NCBI RefSeq assembly: GCF_036884655.1
Contig: NC_088345.1
Coordinates: 23,965,001-24,029,000, forward strand
Origin: Musa acuminata AAA Group
Taxonomy: Eukaryota > Streptophyta > Magnoliopsida > Zingiberales > Musaceae
Length of the DNA: 64,000 nucleotides
Reading direction: 5' to 3'
Below are positions 32,701 through 44,662 of this stretch, piece by piece; positions within the stretch are counted from its first letter, which is position 1, and each line of letters begins with the position of its first letter. The position numbers and the translations under genes were made by a program. The notes beneath the pieces are model-generated. The model was not told where the DNA came from. It saw only the letters and a list, made by a program, of their open reading frames with translations, and made no database searches.

Positions 32701-34005
32701 CAGGCCTGCTCTGAGGTAGAGAGGAAGAGGAGAATAGGAAAGGCAAGTAAAGGCTCTAGCCTATGAGGCTCTGAATCCCTCCTATTTATAGAGGTCCCCT
32801 GTCAAACTCTAATGGGTCCTCCCCTAGTGGGTATTGGATCTGCATCCAATAAGACAAGGGCTATATCGGATATCTCATATCCGAACCTCTACTAATCGCA
32901 ATGCCTACCATATGTGTGTGACCCTCTAGGCCCAATATCGAGCTGGCCGTGAGTCATACCTGTCAGAACTCCTTCTAACTCAGTGAATTATTATCTCTGT
33001 AATAATTCACTTGACTCATTGACTACGGAAGTACTAGGCCACTACGCCGTAGTCCCCAAACGATATAGGGGAATCCAATCCATTGGACCTATCTGTCCTC
33101 AGTTACCGTGTACCTATAGTCCCTCATCTATCTAATATCCTAGAGACCGTATATTGAGCATGGTGCTGTCAGACCCATACGGTTTCTACTCAAATCTCGC
33201 TCTAATCAGATTCTCCCGGAGAACTCTTTCTCTCTTAACCCGAATGACCCTAGCCAGAGATTTGTCTGAGCAAGAACACATGAGATATTCCTCTCATGAC
33301 GCCGAGAGTGGATGATCCTCTATCGACACTCAATAGCCCTCATAAGGTCGACTACCACTCCCAATGACCAATTGTACTAGATCTGGGACAGCCAAACCTA
33401 TAAGTCTGGTATCAAAGAGTGGAGCACTCATACAGGACATCCTTGGTGTCTCAAGTCTAAGGACCAGATACACCACTAGGACTACATAATCACTGTCTGA
33501 CAATAAGGCATCATCAACCATCCAGCATTCCGTAAGCGGATCAATCAGTGAACTCATTCTCCAATGAGCACCTGTACTGTATCCCTAGTGTCCCTACACG
33601 AGCAGCTATGAGACCAGCTGCATCCATCATATGGACGGGTATACAGCACACCAGTCTATCCAGTTATCACGATGCCCCTCTCGAGTAACCTATGACCGGG
33701 ATTATTTAGGATATGTGTTTAAAGGTGAATCGATCTCATTATCGTGATCTCATCACGATCCGATTCTCATTGCACAAATCCAGGGACATCACAATATATG
33801 TATGCATTTATGCAATAGTTATAAAGTGATATACGCCAAAATATAATAAGCAAAAAGATTCTGTATCAAGTCACACTTGCCATCACTCACGTGATTGGCT
33901 TGCTGGGCACCTATGACTAGCAGTTTGTTGAATTAAATATTATCAATCTTGAATTAGGTTCACACCTCCTAAATGAGAATTAAATTCGGGGGGGGGGGCG
34001 TGACA
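29717..34005 (+). mobile_element. G1 5' LTR (2790 bp of its own plus a nested solo LTR)
   Basis: TGTAACATCCCCC...ggggggcgTGACA. Apart from the insertion at 32429-33927 it follows the 3' LTR. There is a gaagaagaag microsatellite at about 30158-30180, and a G-run of 11-12 at 33988-33998 just before the end. An apparent duplicated start (the TGTAACATCCCC and following 90 bp at 29717-29786 repeats at 29787) gives two tandem copies of the LTR beginning. Open frames inside have no known domain. Confidence 0.85.
32429..33922 (-). mobile_element. C2: Copia-type solo LTR in minus orientation, 1494 bp
   Basis: It lies inside the G1 5' LTR and is bounded by the duplication GTTTG (32424-32428 and 33923-33927). 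Read on the minus strand it starts TGCTAGTCATAGG and ends TTTTACAACA; a TATA box (ctataaatagg) on that strand is at about 32782-32792. There is no primer site, purine tract or coding sequence, so the element has been reduced to a solo LTR by LTR-LTR recombination. I assign it to Copia from its resemblance to familiar plant Copia LTRs, so that part is less certain. Confidence 0.82.
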
Positions 34006-34008
34006 GAG

Positions 34009-34020
34009 TGATATCAGAGC
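34009..34020 (+). promoter_or_regulatory. G1 primer binding site
   Basis: tgatatcagagc, one mismatch to TGGTATCAGAGC, three bases after the 5' LTR end. Confidence 0.8.
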
Positions 34021-35148
34021 ATGGTTTGAGGATCACTGAAATATTTGATATGTTGACGTGCAAAATATATTGAGGTCTAGTGAACTATAGTGATTGGTGA
34101 AAAATTTTCTTTGATGCATTTTAGGAATCTAGGATGATGAGGACATTTAGTCCTCCTACTTCATCTGCTTTTGATTAATTAAGTATGATAAAAAGGTTGA
34201 TCGGGGATATTAAATCAGAGTGGCGCAATAGAAGCGTGGTGAACCTAATACATTGGTAGTAGAAAAATGGATGATATGATTGGAGATGATATTTGATATA
34301 CGAAATTATTCTGATGATCAAAAGAATTTTTGGATATCAAGGAATGGAATAGCAAGGACAAGTTTACCGAAAAAAAAAAAGATTAGAAATGAATCTGAAT
34401 GTGATAATAAGAGGGTCACGACATCATCGATTTGAAAAGGAAAGTCACGACAAAGGATTCAATCCTGTGTATGATGCGAGTTAAATTATGAAATAAGTTT
34501 GTATTTGTAGGTGACTGGAGCTTATTTTGCTTGTGAAAATTTGGATCATAAAATAAAAGACTACCCTTTGAACAAGAAGAAAGAATCACTGCCTCATAAA
34601 TCATCAGCCCATGCCAGAGTGTATGTTATCACAGAATATGATTTTAAAACTTCTAAATTAGTGGTCGAAGGTAGTATTCATGTTTCTGAAAGAATGCAAA
34701 TATTTGTTTGACCATATGTCTTATCTATTATTGGATTCACAATATTTTGCTTATCACATGGGCAATCAACCTAAACCACTGGATTATAGACTATATGTAA
34801 ATACGACTATTGGGGATTGTTTGATAACAAACTCGATCTAGTCATCTTGTTTGATTTCTATTGGAGAACACAAACTTCTTACTGATTTGGTTCTCCTAGA
34901 TATTTGGAGTTTTGATATTATACTAAGTATGGATTGACTATCTTCCAATCATACCAGTATAGATTGTTATACAAAATGATCACTTTTTGCATACTAGATC
35001 ATCCTATCTTTTATTTTGAGAGTATTGGGCATGATTTACCTCCTTGCATAATGTATTTCCAGATGACTTGCCTGGTTTACCTCCAGATAGAGAGGGTGAA
35101 TTTACTATTGATTTGATCCCTAGGATAACCCCAATATCTAAGCCTCCT
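34021..35148 (+). pseudogene. gag: G1 gag and protease, heavily decayed
   Basis: About 1.1 kb where a full chromovirus gag plus protease would need well over 2 kb, so most is deleted. A damaged zinc knuckle, CENLDHKIKDYPLNKKK, is readable in 34511-34600; the first and last cysteines are altered. The stretch 34740-34940 in broken frames recalls the protease region (QPKPLDYRLYV, TDLVLLDIWSFDIILSMD). Stops occur throughout. Confidence 0.65.
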
Positions 35149-37884
35149 CACATAATGGCATAACTCGAGCTTGAGGAATTGAAAAAGCAACTACAAGAAG
35201 TATTAGATAAGGGTTTAATTCGACCCAGTGTTTCACCATGGGATGCTCCGGTGCTATTAGTTAAGAAGAAGGATGGAACATTAAGACTTTGTATTGATTT
35301 TAGACAATTGAATCAGGTGACCATTAAGAACAAGTATCCCCTACCCAGAATTGATGATTTGTTTGATCAATTGCAGGGTGCATAAATATTCTCCAAGATT
35401 GATTTAAGGTCAGGTTACTATCAGTTGAAGATCATGAAGGAGGATATTCCAAAAATAACTTTTAGAACTCGATATGGTCACTATGAATTCTTAGTGATGC
35501 CTTTTGGTTTATCTAATGCCCTTGTAGCTTTTATGGAACTGATGAATAGGATATTTCAGCCATTCTTGGACGATTGTGTGATTATATTCATTAATGACAT
35601 ATTAGTATATTCAAGGAGTAATTAGGAGCATGAGGAACACTAGAGAAAAGAAGTTATATGCAAAGTTCAGCAAATGTGAATTTTGGTTGGATGAAATTGC
35701 TTTCTTAGGCCATGTGATTTCAAGGAAGGGTATATCTGTTGATCCAAAGAAAGTTGAAGCTGTTATTAAGTGGGAAGTACTAACAAACATAACAGAAGTT
35801 AGAAGCTTCTTGGGCATGACAGGTTATTATAGGAGATTTATGGAGGGATTTTCTCGAATTGCTCAACCTCTCACCAAACTCACTTAAAAGAATGTGAAAT
35901 TTGTATGGGGTGATGATTGTGAGCAAAGATTTCAAGAGTTAAAAAGGAGATTGACTAGTGCCCCTATTCTCACTATTCCAAGTGGTGATGAGGGATTTAT
36001 GGTTTACACTGATGCCTCAAGAAAGGGCCTTGGATGTGTTTTGATGCAAGAAGGGAAAGTGATTGCTTATGCTTCTAGACAACTAAAGAGTTATGAACTG
36101 AATTATCCAACTCATGATTTGGAATTGGCAGCAATTGTTTTTGCTCTAAAAATTTGGAGGCATTACTTATATGGACGAACATTAGAAATCTTTACTAATC
36201 ATAAGAGTTTAAAGTATATTTTTACTCAAAAAGAGTTAAACATGAGACAATGGAGATTGATAGAACTTCTAAAAGATTATGATTGTACCATTCGTTATCA
36301 CCCGGGTAAAGCTAATGTTGTAGCAGATGCCCTTAGTAGAAAATCTACAAGTTTTATGGCGACTTTGGTTGTGAAGCAATGGAAGTTATTAGAAGAGAAT
36401 TATGATTTGAATGTTATGAGAAAAGGGCAAGACTCAATGATATTAATGGCCTCCATCTAAGTGCAATATGATCTTATTTAACAAATTAAAGGAGGACAAC
36501 TACGAGATCGACGCTTGATCTGCTTAAGGAATGAAGTAGAAAAGAGATTGAAAGTGAATTTTCGAGTTTCAGAGGATGGCCTATTGAGATTTAGGGATAG
36601 AATATGTGTTCCAAATGACTCAGATATCAAAAATCAAATCCTGAGAGATTGTCATAATTCAAAGTACACCATGCATCCTGGTAGCACTAAGATGTATAGA
36701 GATCTCCAAAGTCATTATTGGTGGGAAGGCATGAAGAAGGAGATTACAATATATGCATCTAAAGGTTTGTTGCAACCTTTAGATATTCCTGAATTGAAAT
36801 GGGAATGTATTACCATGGACTTTATTTCAGGACTACCTCGAACTTCTAGAAAGCATGATGCTATTTGGGTTCTCATTGATAGGTTAATGAAATCTGCACA
36901 TATCCTACCGATCAATATGACTTATTCGCTTGATAGGCTTGTAGATTTATATATCAATAAAATAGTAAGACTTCATGGTATTCCAAAGGAGATCATCTCT
37001 GATAGTGACTCCAGATTTCTATCTAGATTTTAGAGAAGGTTACATGAATCTATTAGCACTAAAAAGTCAAGTTTAGCACTGATTATCACCCTCAAACTAA
37101 AGGTCAATCAGAAAGAACCATTCAAACACTTGAGGATTTGCTTCGAGCCTATGTTATGGATTGGAAAGGTGATGGGATAAAGATATCTCTCTTATTGAGT
37201 TCACTTACAATAATAGTTATCATTCAAGTATTCAGATGGCTCCTTATGAAGCTTTATATGGGCGAAAGTGTAGGACGCCTATATGTTGGGAAGAAATCGG
37301 TGACAGGAAGTTATTAGCACTAGAAAAAGTACAAGATACTATTGAGAAAATTCAACTTATAAGAAAAAGGTTAAAGACTGCTCAGAGTCGTTAAAAGAGT
37401 TATGCTGATAACAGAAGACGAAATATTGAGTTTCAAATTAGAGATTTTATATTCCTGAAGATCCCCCCTTCTAAAGGCATTGTAAGATTTGGGAAGAAAG
37501 GAAAGTTAAGCCCCAAATTTATTGGACCTTTTGAGATTCTTGAGAGGGTTAGTTCTGTCGCTTATAGGATTGCCTTGCCACCATCATTGTGCCATATCCA
37601 TGATATATTTCATGTTTCAATGATCAGAAAGTATATACCTGATCACTCTCATGTTATTGAGTATGAGCCGATTATGATTGAGAAAGACTTATTTTACAAG
37701 GAAGAGCCCATTCGGATTATTGATAAAAAAAGAGAAGATCTTAAGAAATATAATCATTACTATTGTTAAAGTAATTTGGAAGCATCATTCTACAAATGAA
37801 ACGACCTGGGAGATAGAGGAAGAAATGAAGAAAGCTTATCCTCATCTTTTCGTCGAAAGAGGTATGATAAATTTAGAGGACTAA
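35149..37884 (+). pseudogene. pol: G1 pol: reverse transcriptase, RNase H, integrase, chromodomain-like end
   Basis: Reverse transcriptase starts at about 35170 ([21 protein letters not shown]). The catalytic box reads FINDILVYS, so the first of the two aspartates of F-x-D-D is asparagine (codon 35593-35595). RNase H follows ([13 protein letters not shown] near 36005; VVADALSRK near 36320). Integrase occupies about 36515-37560, with a fragment of the zinc-binding part and the core (MDFISGLPRT; IISDSDSRF). The end at about 37760-37850 (VKVIWKHHSTNETTWEIEEE) matches the chromodomain-like tail of chromovirus integrases. At least eight stops interrupt it, for example at 35383, 35623, 35885, 36458 and 37031. 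Confidence 0.88.
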
Positions 37885-37890
37885 AATTTT

Positions 37891-37907
37891 CTTTAAGGAG
37901 GAGAGAG
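37891..37907 (+). promoter_or_regulatory. G1 polypurine tract
   Basis: aaggaggagagag directly before the 3' LTR. Such tracts prime plus-strand synthesis. Confidence 0.75.
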
Positions 37908-40900
37908 TGTAACATCCCCCATTTTTAAAAATTTAGTAAAATATTTATTTATCAAAATAAAGATGATTAAATAATTATTTTATATTAAATGATACTATAT
38001 TAAAAGTTTATGGCTATGGACCTAAGAGTAAATATTAGAAGTTTGATATAATTTATGAAAGATTCAGATTTAAGTTAAAAAAAATAAAAGAAAATAATAA
38101 TGGACATGTGTCACTAGCTAACCTAAGGGTGCCACTTATCTTTTCTCTAAAGATGACACCTAGCCCCTTTCATGCATGCATGACACATTGCAACTTTTAC
38201 ATTAGCCAAAACCCAAATAATTAGATGAAAGGTTAAAGAAAACAAACCTGAAGAGTTGCAGCCAACGTGAGTTTGAGAAAAGAAGAAGAATAAGAAGAAG
38301 AGCTTGAGGTTTTTCATCAATTCAAATAATTTCAAGGTAAGAGTTCTAACCCCATCTCACAGTAACCTTAATCTTTGTTTGCATTTTTATTCTGCAAAAT
38401 TTGAAAGATTTCAACTGAGAACCAGACCTTCTTTCGTTTTGATATAAAGCTATGAATCTATAATTTTTCGGTAATCTGACCTTTATGCAATATTTCAGTC
38501 ATAACATTTTGTAATAAACTCTGATTTAGATAAGACCTATTCCATTTGAAAGTAGACAAAAAAGTCTTTATTTTGATATGAAGATCGAATGATTTGGAGT
38601 TTAAATGCCTACTAAGACTTCTGTTTAAATTAACCCTACAGATTCTGCAAAACAGGGACTGAAATTTCTGATCTATTGTTGCTTAACTACTTATAACTTT
38701 CTGTTGTGAACTCAGATTCATACAAAGTATGATTTATTCAAAGCTAGACTCATAATTATTTCTGTATATACCTAATTTGAAATTTTTGGAGTACAATTGC
38801 TAACTGAAAAATCTGCTTTCATCGACCCTATGGATTCAGTAAAATAGAGCTAATATTTCCAGAACTTTGGCTACGAAATTATCTGTAACTCCCTATTGTA
38901 AATTCCAATTCTTATTAAACTTGATTTGCCTAAAACTAGATTGATAAAGCTTTCTAAAGACACCTATTTTGTATAAATTGGAATATAATTGGTTATCCAA
39001 ATAGTTCATACAATGTTCCTATCAAATTCTGCCAGAATCGAGCTTTGGTCGATTTCGGCTTTCCTTGTTTCTTCTCTTTGGAAATCGATTTTGGTAAAAA
39101 CTCTTACTTCATTTAAGCTTTACATTATTACCTTAAATTCCTATATACTTTTGTCCTTTATTTATTTGTACATCTGCAGCTATCATCTAAAGATCATGTT
39201 TGCATCGTAATGATTCGGCATATGCATCCCATTGTTTCGCATTTGCTTTCGATATGTGCCTCTTTCAGAAGGTAGACTCAAAATCCTTTCTATATATACC
39301 CGATTTGAAATTTTTGGAGTACAATTACTAACTAAAACATCTGTTTTATCGACCTTCTGGATTCAATAAAACAGAGCTAATATTTTTTGACCTTTTGCTA
39401 CGAAATTATCTATAACTCCCTATTGTAAATTCCAATTCTTGTAAAACTTAATTTACCTAAAACTAGATTGATAATCGTTCTAATGACAACTATTTTATAT
39501 AAATTGGAGCATAATTGGTTATCCAAATAGTTCATACAATGTTCCTATCAAATTCTGCTAGAATCGAGCTTTGGTCGGTTTCGGCTTTTCTTGTTTCTTC
39601 TCTTTGGAAATCTATTTCAGTAAAAACCCTTACTTCAGTTAAGTTTTACATTATTATCTTAAATTCCTGTATAATTTTGTCCTTTATTTATTTGTACATC
39701 TGCAACTATCATCTAAAGTTCATGTTTGCATCGTAATGATTCGGCACATGCATCCCATTGTTCCGCATTTGTTTTTGATATATGCCTCTTCCAGTTTCAT
39801 TTCTTTGGACATTGAACTTATCTAACTTTCTTATTTCAATTGAGCTATATATGGTTTCTTGAAATCCTTGTTTCCTCTTGCTTTTGTTTCCTTTCAAATC
39901 TGAATACATTGTGAAAGATTATGTTTGTATCTTATTGACTCGAAAGGCATATGTACATTTCATTGTTCCGCATGTGCTTCCAATATATGCTAATTTCATT
40001 ATTCATACTGTCCCTTTGTACTCCGGTGTTTGTGGGATAAATATGAACCTTTGCCAGAAATGGTAAAGGGAGTTATGCTTAGAGCCCCCGATGCTTTGCC
40101 GGCCCCTATGACTTCACTCAAACATGGGTGGATGGAGCTCCCAAACGTGGGAGACTTATGTTTGTTGGTTATTCAGAAATGGATGGACTATATTATGTTA
40201 TGATCCCACTTCACCTTCTATGTGTTTGATATGATATCCAAAGCTTTGGCTATGTTTCTATGCATGCTTTGGATAAGAATGAAATGAATGCATCGTCATG
40301 TGACATTTGAGCTTCTATTCATGTTTTTTTCTTTGATATATTTCTGAAATGTTATAAGTCTTTGTTATACCTTGAAAATTACCATATGTCATCGATATGC
40401 TCCTTATGCCAATGATATGCTCCAATTATCCTTCCTCGATTGTATGAATAAAACGTGCTTCGAACGATATGATATTGTAATTCTGCATTCAAACAAAACA
40501 TGCTACTGTTTCATCCTGTATCTCTGCTTTGTATTTTGATACCTCATTTGTTTGAAAACTGTCCTCTTTGCTAAGGATATGTTAGTCATTTGCTGAGCTT
40601 TATATGCTCACCCCGTTGCTATATAAATTTTTCAGGATAGTTTATCGCTCACTAAAATGTGTAAATTGGGTTGAGGCTGTGGAAGACTAGAAGATTTTGG
40701 GGCAAATATTTTGTACTTGATAGGTTGATGTTGTATAAGTTCTTTTTGGGTGTAATGAAATATCAATGACAAATCTAGATTGATGTATCTTGTAAATATT
40801 TGAAAAGTACCTCTTACGTCAGGATTTTGGAAATGTTAAGTCTAAACTATGTACTGATATAAACATGTAGTACATGTTGGTTTTATGATTGCATTAATTA

Positions 40901-41164
40901 CCGTTCTTATAGATTTATCATATAGTTATGATTTAGTTAAGTTGCTTTTGGATTTTAAGAATAATCTAGTGACATGATGTATGATTATAAACTGCACAGG
41001 TTTTGTGAATTGTGGATTATAGAGGTGAATGACTTGAATGTTTTTCTTAGTGACCTCAAATATGTGATTGGATCCTGGATTGTTTGTTGAATTAAGTATT
41101 ATCAATCTTGAATTAGGTTCACACCTCCTTAATGAAAATTAAATTCGGGGGGGGGGGCATGACA
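37908..41164 (+). mobile_element. G1 3' LTR, 3257 bp, with an internal duplication
   Basis: TGTAACATCCCCC...gggggggcatgACA. It is longer than the 5' LTR (2790 bp net) mainly because a segment of about 526 bp is present twice. The end has a G-run at 41147-41157. ATATC follows. Confidence 0.87.
38744..39795 (+). repeat. Tandem duplication of about 526 bp inside the G1 3' LTR
   Basis: Unit 1 (about 38744-39269) and unit 2 (about 39270-39795) both run from agactca...tttgaaatttttggagtac to gcatcccattgtt. Unit 1 is closer to the single copy in the 5' LTR (30612-31136) than unit 2 is. Confidence 0.8.
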
Positions 41165-42188
41165 ATATCAGATCAGAGGAAGGTGTGGCAGTGGACCCCT
41201 TCAAAATTGGAGCAATGCAAAACTGGCCAACCCTGAGAAACATAAAATTGCTACATGGCTTTCTGGGTTTAATAGGCTACTACCGCAAGTTTATGAAAAC
41301 TTATGGAAAGATCAATGCACCACTTACTTCCTTACTAGAAAAAGATGTCTTCCAAAGGTTGGACAGAGCCTCCGCTTCTTTCAACAAACTTAAGGCAGCC
41401 ATGACGACGACCTCAGTGCTAACACTACCAGATTTTAACCGACCCATCATTATTGAGGCCGACGCATCTAGAGTCAGAATTCAAGCCATTCTCATGCAAG
41501 ATGGCCGACCACTCGCATACACAAGCAACACATTATCTTGCTCCCATCAAAATATGTCAATATATGAAAAGGAGATGCTTGCCATTGTGCGCGCATTAAC
41601 GTGGTGGAGACCCTACTTGATTGGTCATGATTTTAAATTAAAACCGACCATAAAAGCCTCAAGTACTTTTTGGAGCGAAAGATATCATCCCCTGTGCAGC
41701 AAAAATGGCTACCTGAGCAAGTTGAAGTTTCGACCGTTTCACTTCCTACCAGCGACTTCCTTGAGGATATTAAGATGGAATGGCAAGAAGATTCAGAGAC
41801 TAGTAAGATTATAAAAAATTTGGAGGAAGCACCAAGCTCCGTGGCTCATTACAATTGGGACTCAAAAAAATTACACTATAAGGGACGCATTGTGCTTACG
41901 ACATATCACCCACAAATCGATAACTAGACAGAAGTTGTAAATAGGTGCTTAGAGAAAGCCCAAAGTCACCCGCCAAATATGACTATCCAAGGAGAACTCT
42001 AGACCTAGCCAAGTACCATTACTGATCGACGGATCGTGACTCGACGACGACGACCCACTACTAACACAGTGGGTGAACCTACCAACAGAAGATGTCACTA
42101 GGGAGAACTATGACGACTTGAAGATCAAATTCCCAAAATTCATGAATCGTCAGTCTCGAGGACAAGGCTGATTTGAAGAGAGCGGTTC
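41165..42188 (+). pseudogene. pol: G2b pol, right part: end of reverse transcriptase, RNase H, trace of integrase
   Basis: Continues G2b after G1. The frame 41185-41640 gives the reverse transcriptase connection and RNase H (LHGFLGLIGYYRKFMK, EADASRVRIQAILMQDGRPLAY). The RNase H C-part is then deleted, with a jump to the ERKISSPVQQKW...LPEQVEVST segment in another frame (41670-41927). Integrase is reduced to TTYHPQIDN followed by TEVVNRCLE, joining directly to the tail found in G2a, G2c and G2d. A purine-rich end precedes the LTR. Confidence 0.83.
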
Positions 42189-42582
42189 TATTAGGACTCT
42201 AGCTAGGAGAGTCCTAATTAAGAGGGACATTCATATAAAATCTACCTAAGCCGACCCCTATTAAAGAGGTGAAGAGGCCGGCTAGGGTTAGGAGGTTGTT
42301 TCTTAGAGAAGAATTAGGAGTTGTAAAGGAATAGGAGTCTTGAATAGAAGTCCTATTAGGAGTTGATTAGAAGTAGGAGTCTTGAGTAGGAGTCCTATTA
42401 GGAGTTAGGGTTTAGAAACCCTATAAATAGCCATGTATTCCTCCTCTTTTGATAAGCAATAGATGAATTTTTTCTGCAGTCTTTGAGCAGCAACTTGGAG
42501 GGAGGAACCCCTATAGAGTTCCAAGGAGGCCGATCCCCTAAAGAGATCAACCCCAAGTTTAGAATCTGCAAGGGTTCTAACA
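42189..42582 (+). mobile_element. G2b 3' LTR, 394 bp
   Basis: Starts tattaggactctagc (TG changed to TA) and ends gggttctaaca. One hairpin unit at the start, a region cctacctaagccgacccc that the G2c LTRs lack, and a TATA box in ccctataaatagcc near 42419-42432. It abuts the interior of Copia C1, its insertion target. Confidence 0.85.
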
Positions 42583-44101
42583 CTAGCCTTGCTTTATAGG
42601 TCTCTACCTTTCCATCTACTCCGATCTTTTTCTTAAAGATCCACTTGCAACCGATGGGTACAATACCTTCGAGCGCATCAACTAGGTTCCAAGCCTTGTT
42701 GGAGTACATAGAATCCATCTCAGAATATATGGCTTCTTGCCACTTCCTGGAGTCTATACTCATAATAGCCTCCTCGTAGGTCTGAGGATCAATGTTCTCA
42801 ACATCCTCTCCTCTAATATATCCCACATATCTCTTAGGAGGATGAGATACTCTATCAGACCTACGTAAAGTTGAAACTTGTGTGTTAGGTACCTGAATAG
42901 ACTCGGGCTGTTGTAGAGTGGTGCTTGAGCTTGGTTCTCCAATCTCACTCAATTCTATCATTCTCCCACTGTCTCCGCCAAGAATGTGTTCCTTCTCAAG
43001 GAACACTGCTCTCTTAGCTACAAAGACCTTTTGGTCCTCGAGATGATAGAAATAATACCTACATGTTTCCTTTCTGTATCCCACAAATTTGCATCGCTTT
43101 GTCCTTGATTCTAACTTATCGAGGTTGTGTCTTTTAACGTGGGCAGGGCAGCCCTAAATCTTAACAACCTTAAGATCAGGCTTCTTCCTTTTCTATATCT
43201 CATATGGTGTAGACACTACCGACTTAGTTGGAACTCTGTTCAGAAGGTAAGCTGCGATCTCTAGGGCATATCCCAGAATAAGATGGGTAGGTCAGCGAAA
43301 CTCATGATGGACCGTACCATAACTAATAGCATGCGATTCCTCCTTCCAAAGACACCATTGAGCTGAGGTGTATAAGGAGGTGTCTATTGGGATAATATCC
43401 CATGGTCCTTGAGGAACTGAGTAAACTATGTACTTAAGTACCCACTTCCTCGATCCGATCGAAGAGTTTTGATACTCTTTCCAATCTGGTTCTCCACCTC
43501 ATTCTTATACTCTCTGAATTTCTCAAAAGCCTCGGACTTATACTTCATTAAGTATATATATTCATACCTTAAGAAATCATCAGTAAAGGTAATGAAGTAG
43601 GAGTAACCACTAATGTCATGAGTTAACATGGGTCCATATACATCACTATGTATGAGTTCCAACAGCTTAGTGGTTCTCTCTCCAATTCCACTAAATGGAG
43701 AGTTGGTCAGTTTTCCACGAAGGCAAGGCTCGCAAGTTGCATATGACACATAGTCGAATGGATCTAAATATCAATCATTTAGCAACTTTTGAATCATTCC
43801 CTCATGGATGTGACCTAGCCTACAATGCCATAGGAATGCACTGTTCACCTCATCTCGTTTCCTCTTAGACACTTACATTCATGATATGTGGAGTAGTGTC
43901 TAGCATAAACAAACCTTTATGCAATATTCCTCTCGCCAATCTCCCCTCGGCTTTGCTAGAATTTACAATAAATTGTAGATGTGATAACCAATACTGGTAT
44001 CAAATACCAATGCACTATCACAAAAATCTAACAATTGGAAATTGATCATGAATATACCTGAAGCTTCTCCAAGCTTCTATTTCGCCCTCTCTACAAGATA
44101 C
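42583..44101 (-). pseudogene. pol: C1: Copia pol remnant (protease, integrase, start of reverse transcriptase), minus strand
   Basis: Read on the minus strand from right to left. A protease trace, ALVFDTSIGYHIYN, where DTG has become DTS, is near 43990-44025. A GAG_pre-integrase trace with a histidine-rich LWHCRLGHIHEG follows near 43800. The integrase core (CEPCLRGKLTNSPFSG; ELIHSDVYGP; TLRSDRGSGYLS) is at 43426-43749. The integrase C-part with YRKETCRYYFYHLEDQ is near 43000-43084, and the N-part of reverse transcriptase (SRKWQEAIYSEMDSMYSNKAWNLVD; GCKWIFKKKIGVDGKVETYKARLV) ends at 42583. It is cut there by G2b. Broken frames and stops occur. It is distinct from the Sirevirus pol; an Angela/Tork-type Copia is my guess. 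Confidence 0.82.
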
Positions 44102-44142
44102 TGATAAGACCCTAAAGGTCTTATCGTCGCTCTAATACCAAA
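44102..44142 (-). other. Duplicated LTR end separated by a primer-site sequence
   Basis: Plus-strand reading: TGATAAGACCCTAAAGGTC... (44102-44126), then tcgctctaataccaaa (44127-44142), then the true LTR end TGATAAGACCC again at 44143. On the minus strand this is LTR end, then TTTGGTATTAGAGC (a tRNA-primer-like site), then the LTR end once more. Confidence 0.65.
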
Positions 44143-44452
44143 TGATAAGACCCTAAAGTCTTATCGTAAAAAAGAAGAAGAGAAAGGGGATGATAAAGAT
44201 CGCTTCGAGGGGATCGGCCTCCTAGGGTTTGTCAAAAGACAAATAGTATTTTTCATAGATTACTGAAAAGAAGCAGTTACATCCCTATTTATAGAGTTCC
44301 ACCTAGAGTCCATCAGGACTTGAACTCTAATAATAAATAAATATTAAATAAAACTCTACTTGACTCTAACTGAACCAAACTAACTCAATAAACAACTGGA
44401 CTAAACAAACTCAATAAACATTATTCAAAAGCTCAAAAAAAGGGTCCTAACA
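44143..44452 (-). mobile_element. G3 LTR, 310 bp, minus strand
   Basis: On the minus strand it starts TGTTAGGACCC and ends GGTCTTATCA; a TATA box (ctataaataggg) is at about 44281-44292. The right flank is the end of a gypsy internal region (cttgaggacaaggctgattt, then a purine-rich gagaggaac), so it is a 3' LTR of G3. The left flank shows a primer-like site, which a 3' LTR should not have. Confidence 0.75.
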
Positions 44453-44662
44453 GTTCCTCTCATTTCAAATCAGCCTTGTCCTCAAGGCTGAGCAGCATCA
44501 ATCTCAGGGAGCTTCTCTTTCAACACTTTAGCCATAGACTATCTGCAATGCATCACAACCCATTGATCAAGTAAGTATGGTCTCCACTTTTTGAGAGTGT
44601 AAGCAACAGGTCGATCTTTTAGTGTAGTAATCGTTGCATGAAACTTCTAGCCCTATATAATC
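44453..44662 (-). pseudogene. G3: 3' end of the internal region, minus strand
   Basis: About 210 bp. A trace reading TLKKWRPYLLDQW near 44560-44600 recalls the RNase H part (LKKWRPYLLG) of gypsy elements; the last 80 bp match the ccttgaggacaaggctgatt end shared with the G2 family. Everything between protease and this point is missing. It is cut by the LINE tail. Confidence 0.6.

Larger units (their letters stand above)
29717..41164 (+). mobile_element. G1: Tekay/Del-like chromovirus (Ty3/gypsy), full-length but dead
   Basis: Flanked by ATATC on both sides and inserted in the reverse transcriptase region of G2b. LTRs start TGTAACATCC and end TGACA. The internal region carries a decayed gag and protease, reverse transcriptase, RNase H, integrase and an integrase C-terminal chromodomain-like end, followed by a purine tract and the 3' LTR. 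The 5' LTR is enlarged by a solo LTR. Many stops show it is old. Confidence 0.9.

Noticed and set aside
33330..33557. A 75-codon minus-strand frame in the solo LTR
   Set aside because: It lies within a noncoding LTR and has no domain.
35179..37884. Could the gypsy-type reverse transcriptase be an integrated pararetrovirus such as a badnavirus?
   Set aside because: It is flanked by LTRs and a target duplication, and followed by integrase and a chromodomain-like end. I saw no movement or coat protein region.
42398..43084. A single 228-codon minus-strand protein
   Set aside because: Its last third lies in the G2b LTR (42398-42582); the frame runs across the insertion joint by chance. Only the part right of 42583 is Copia pol.
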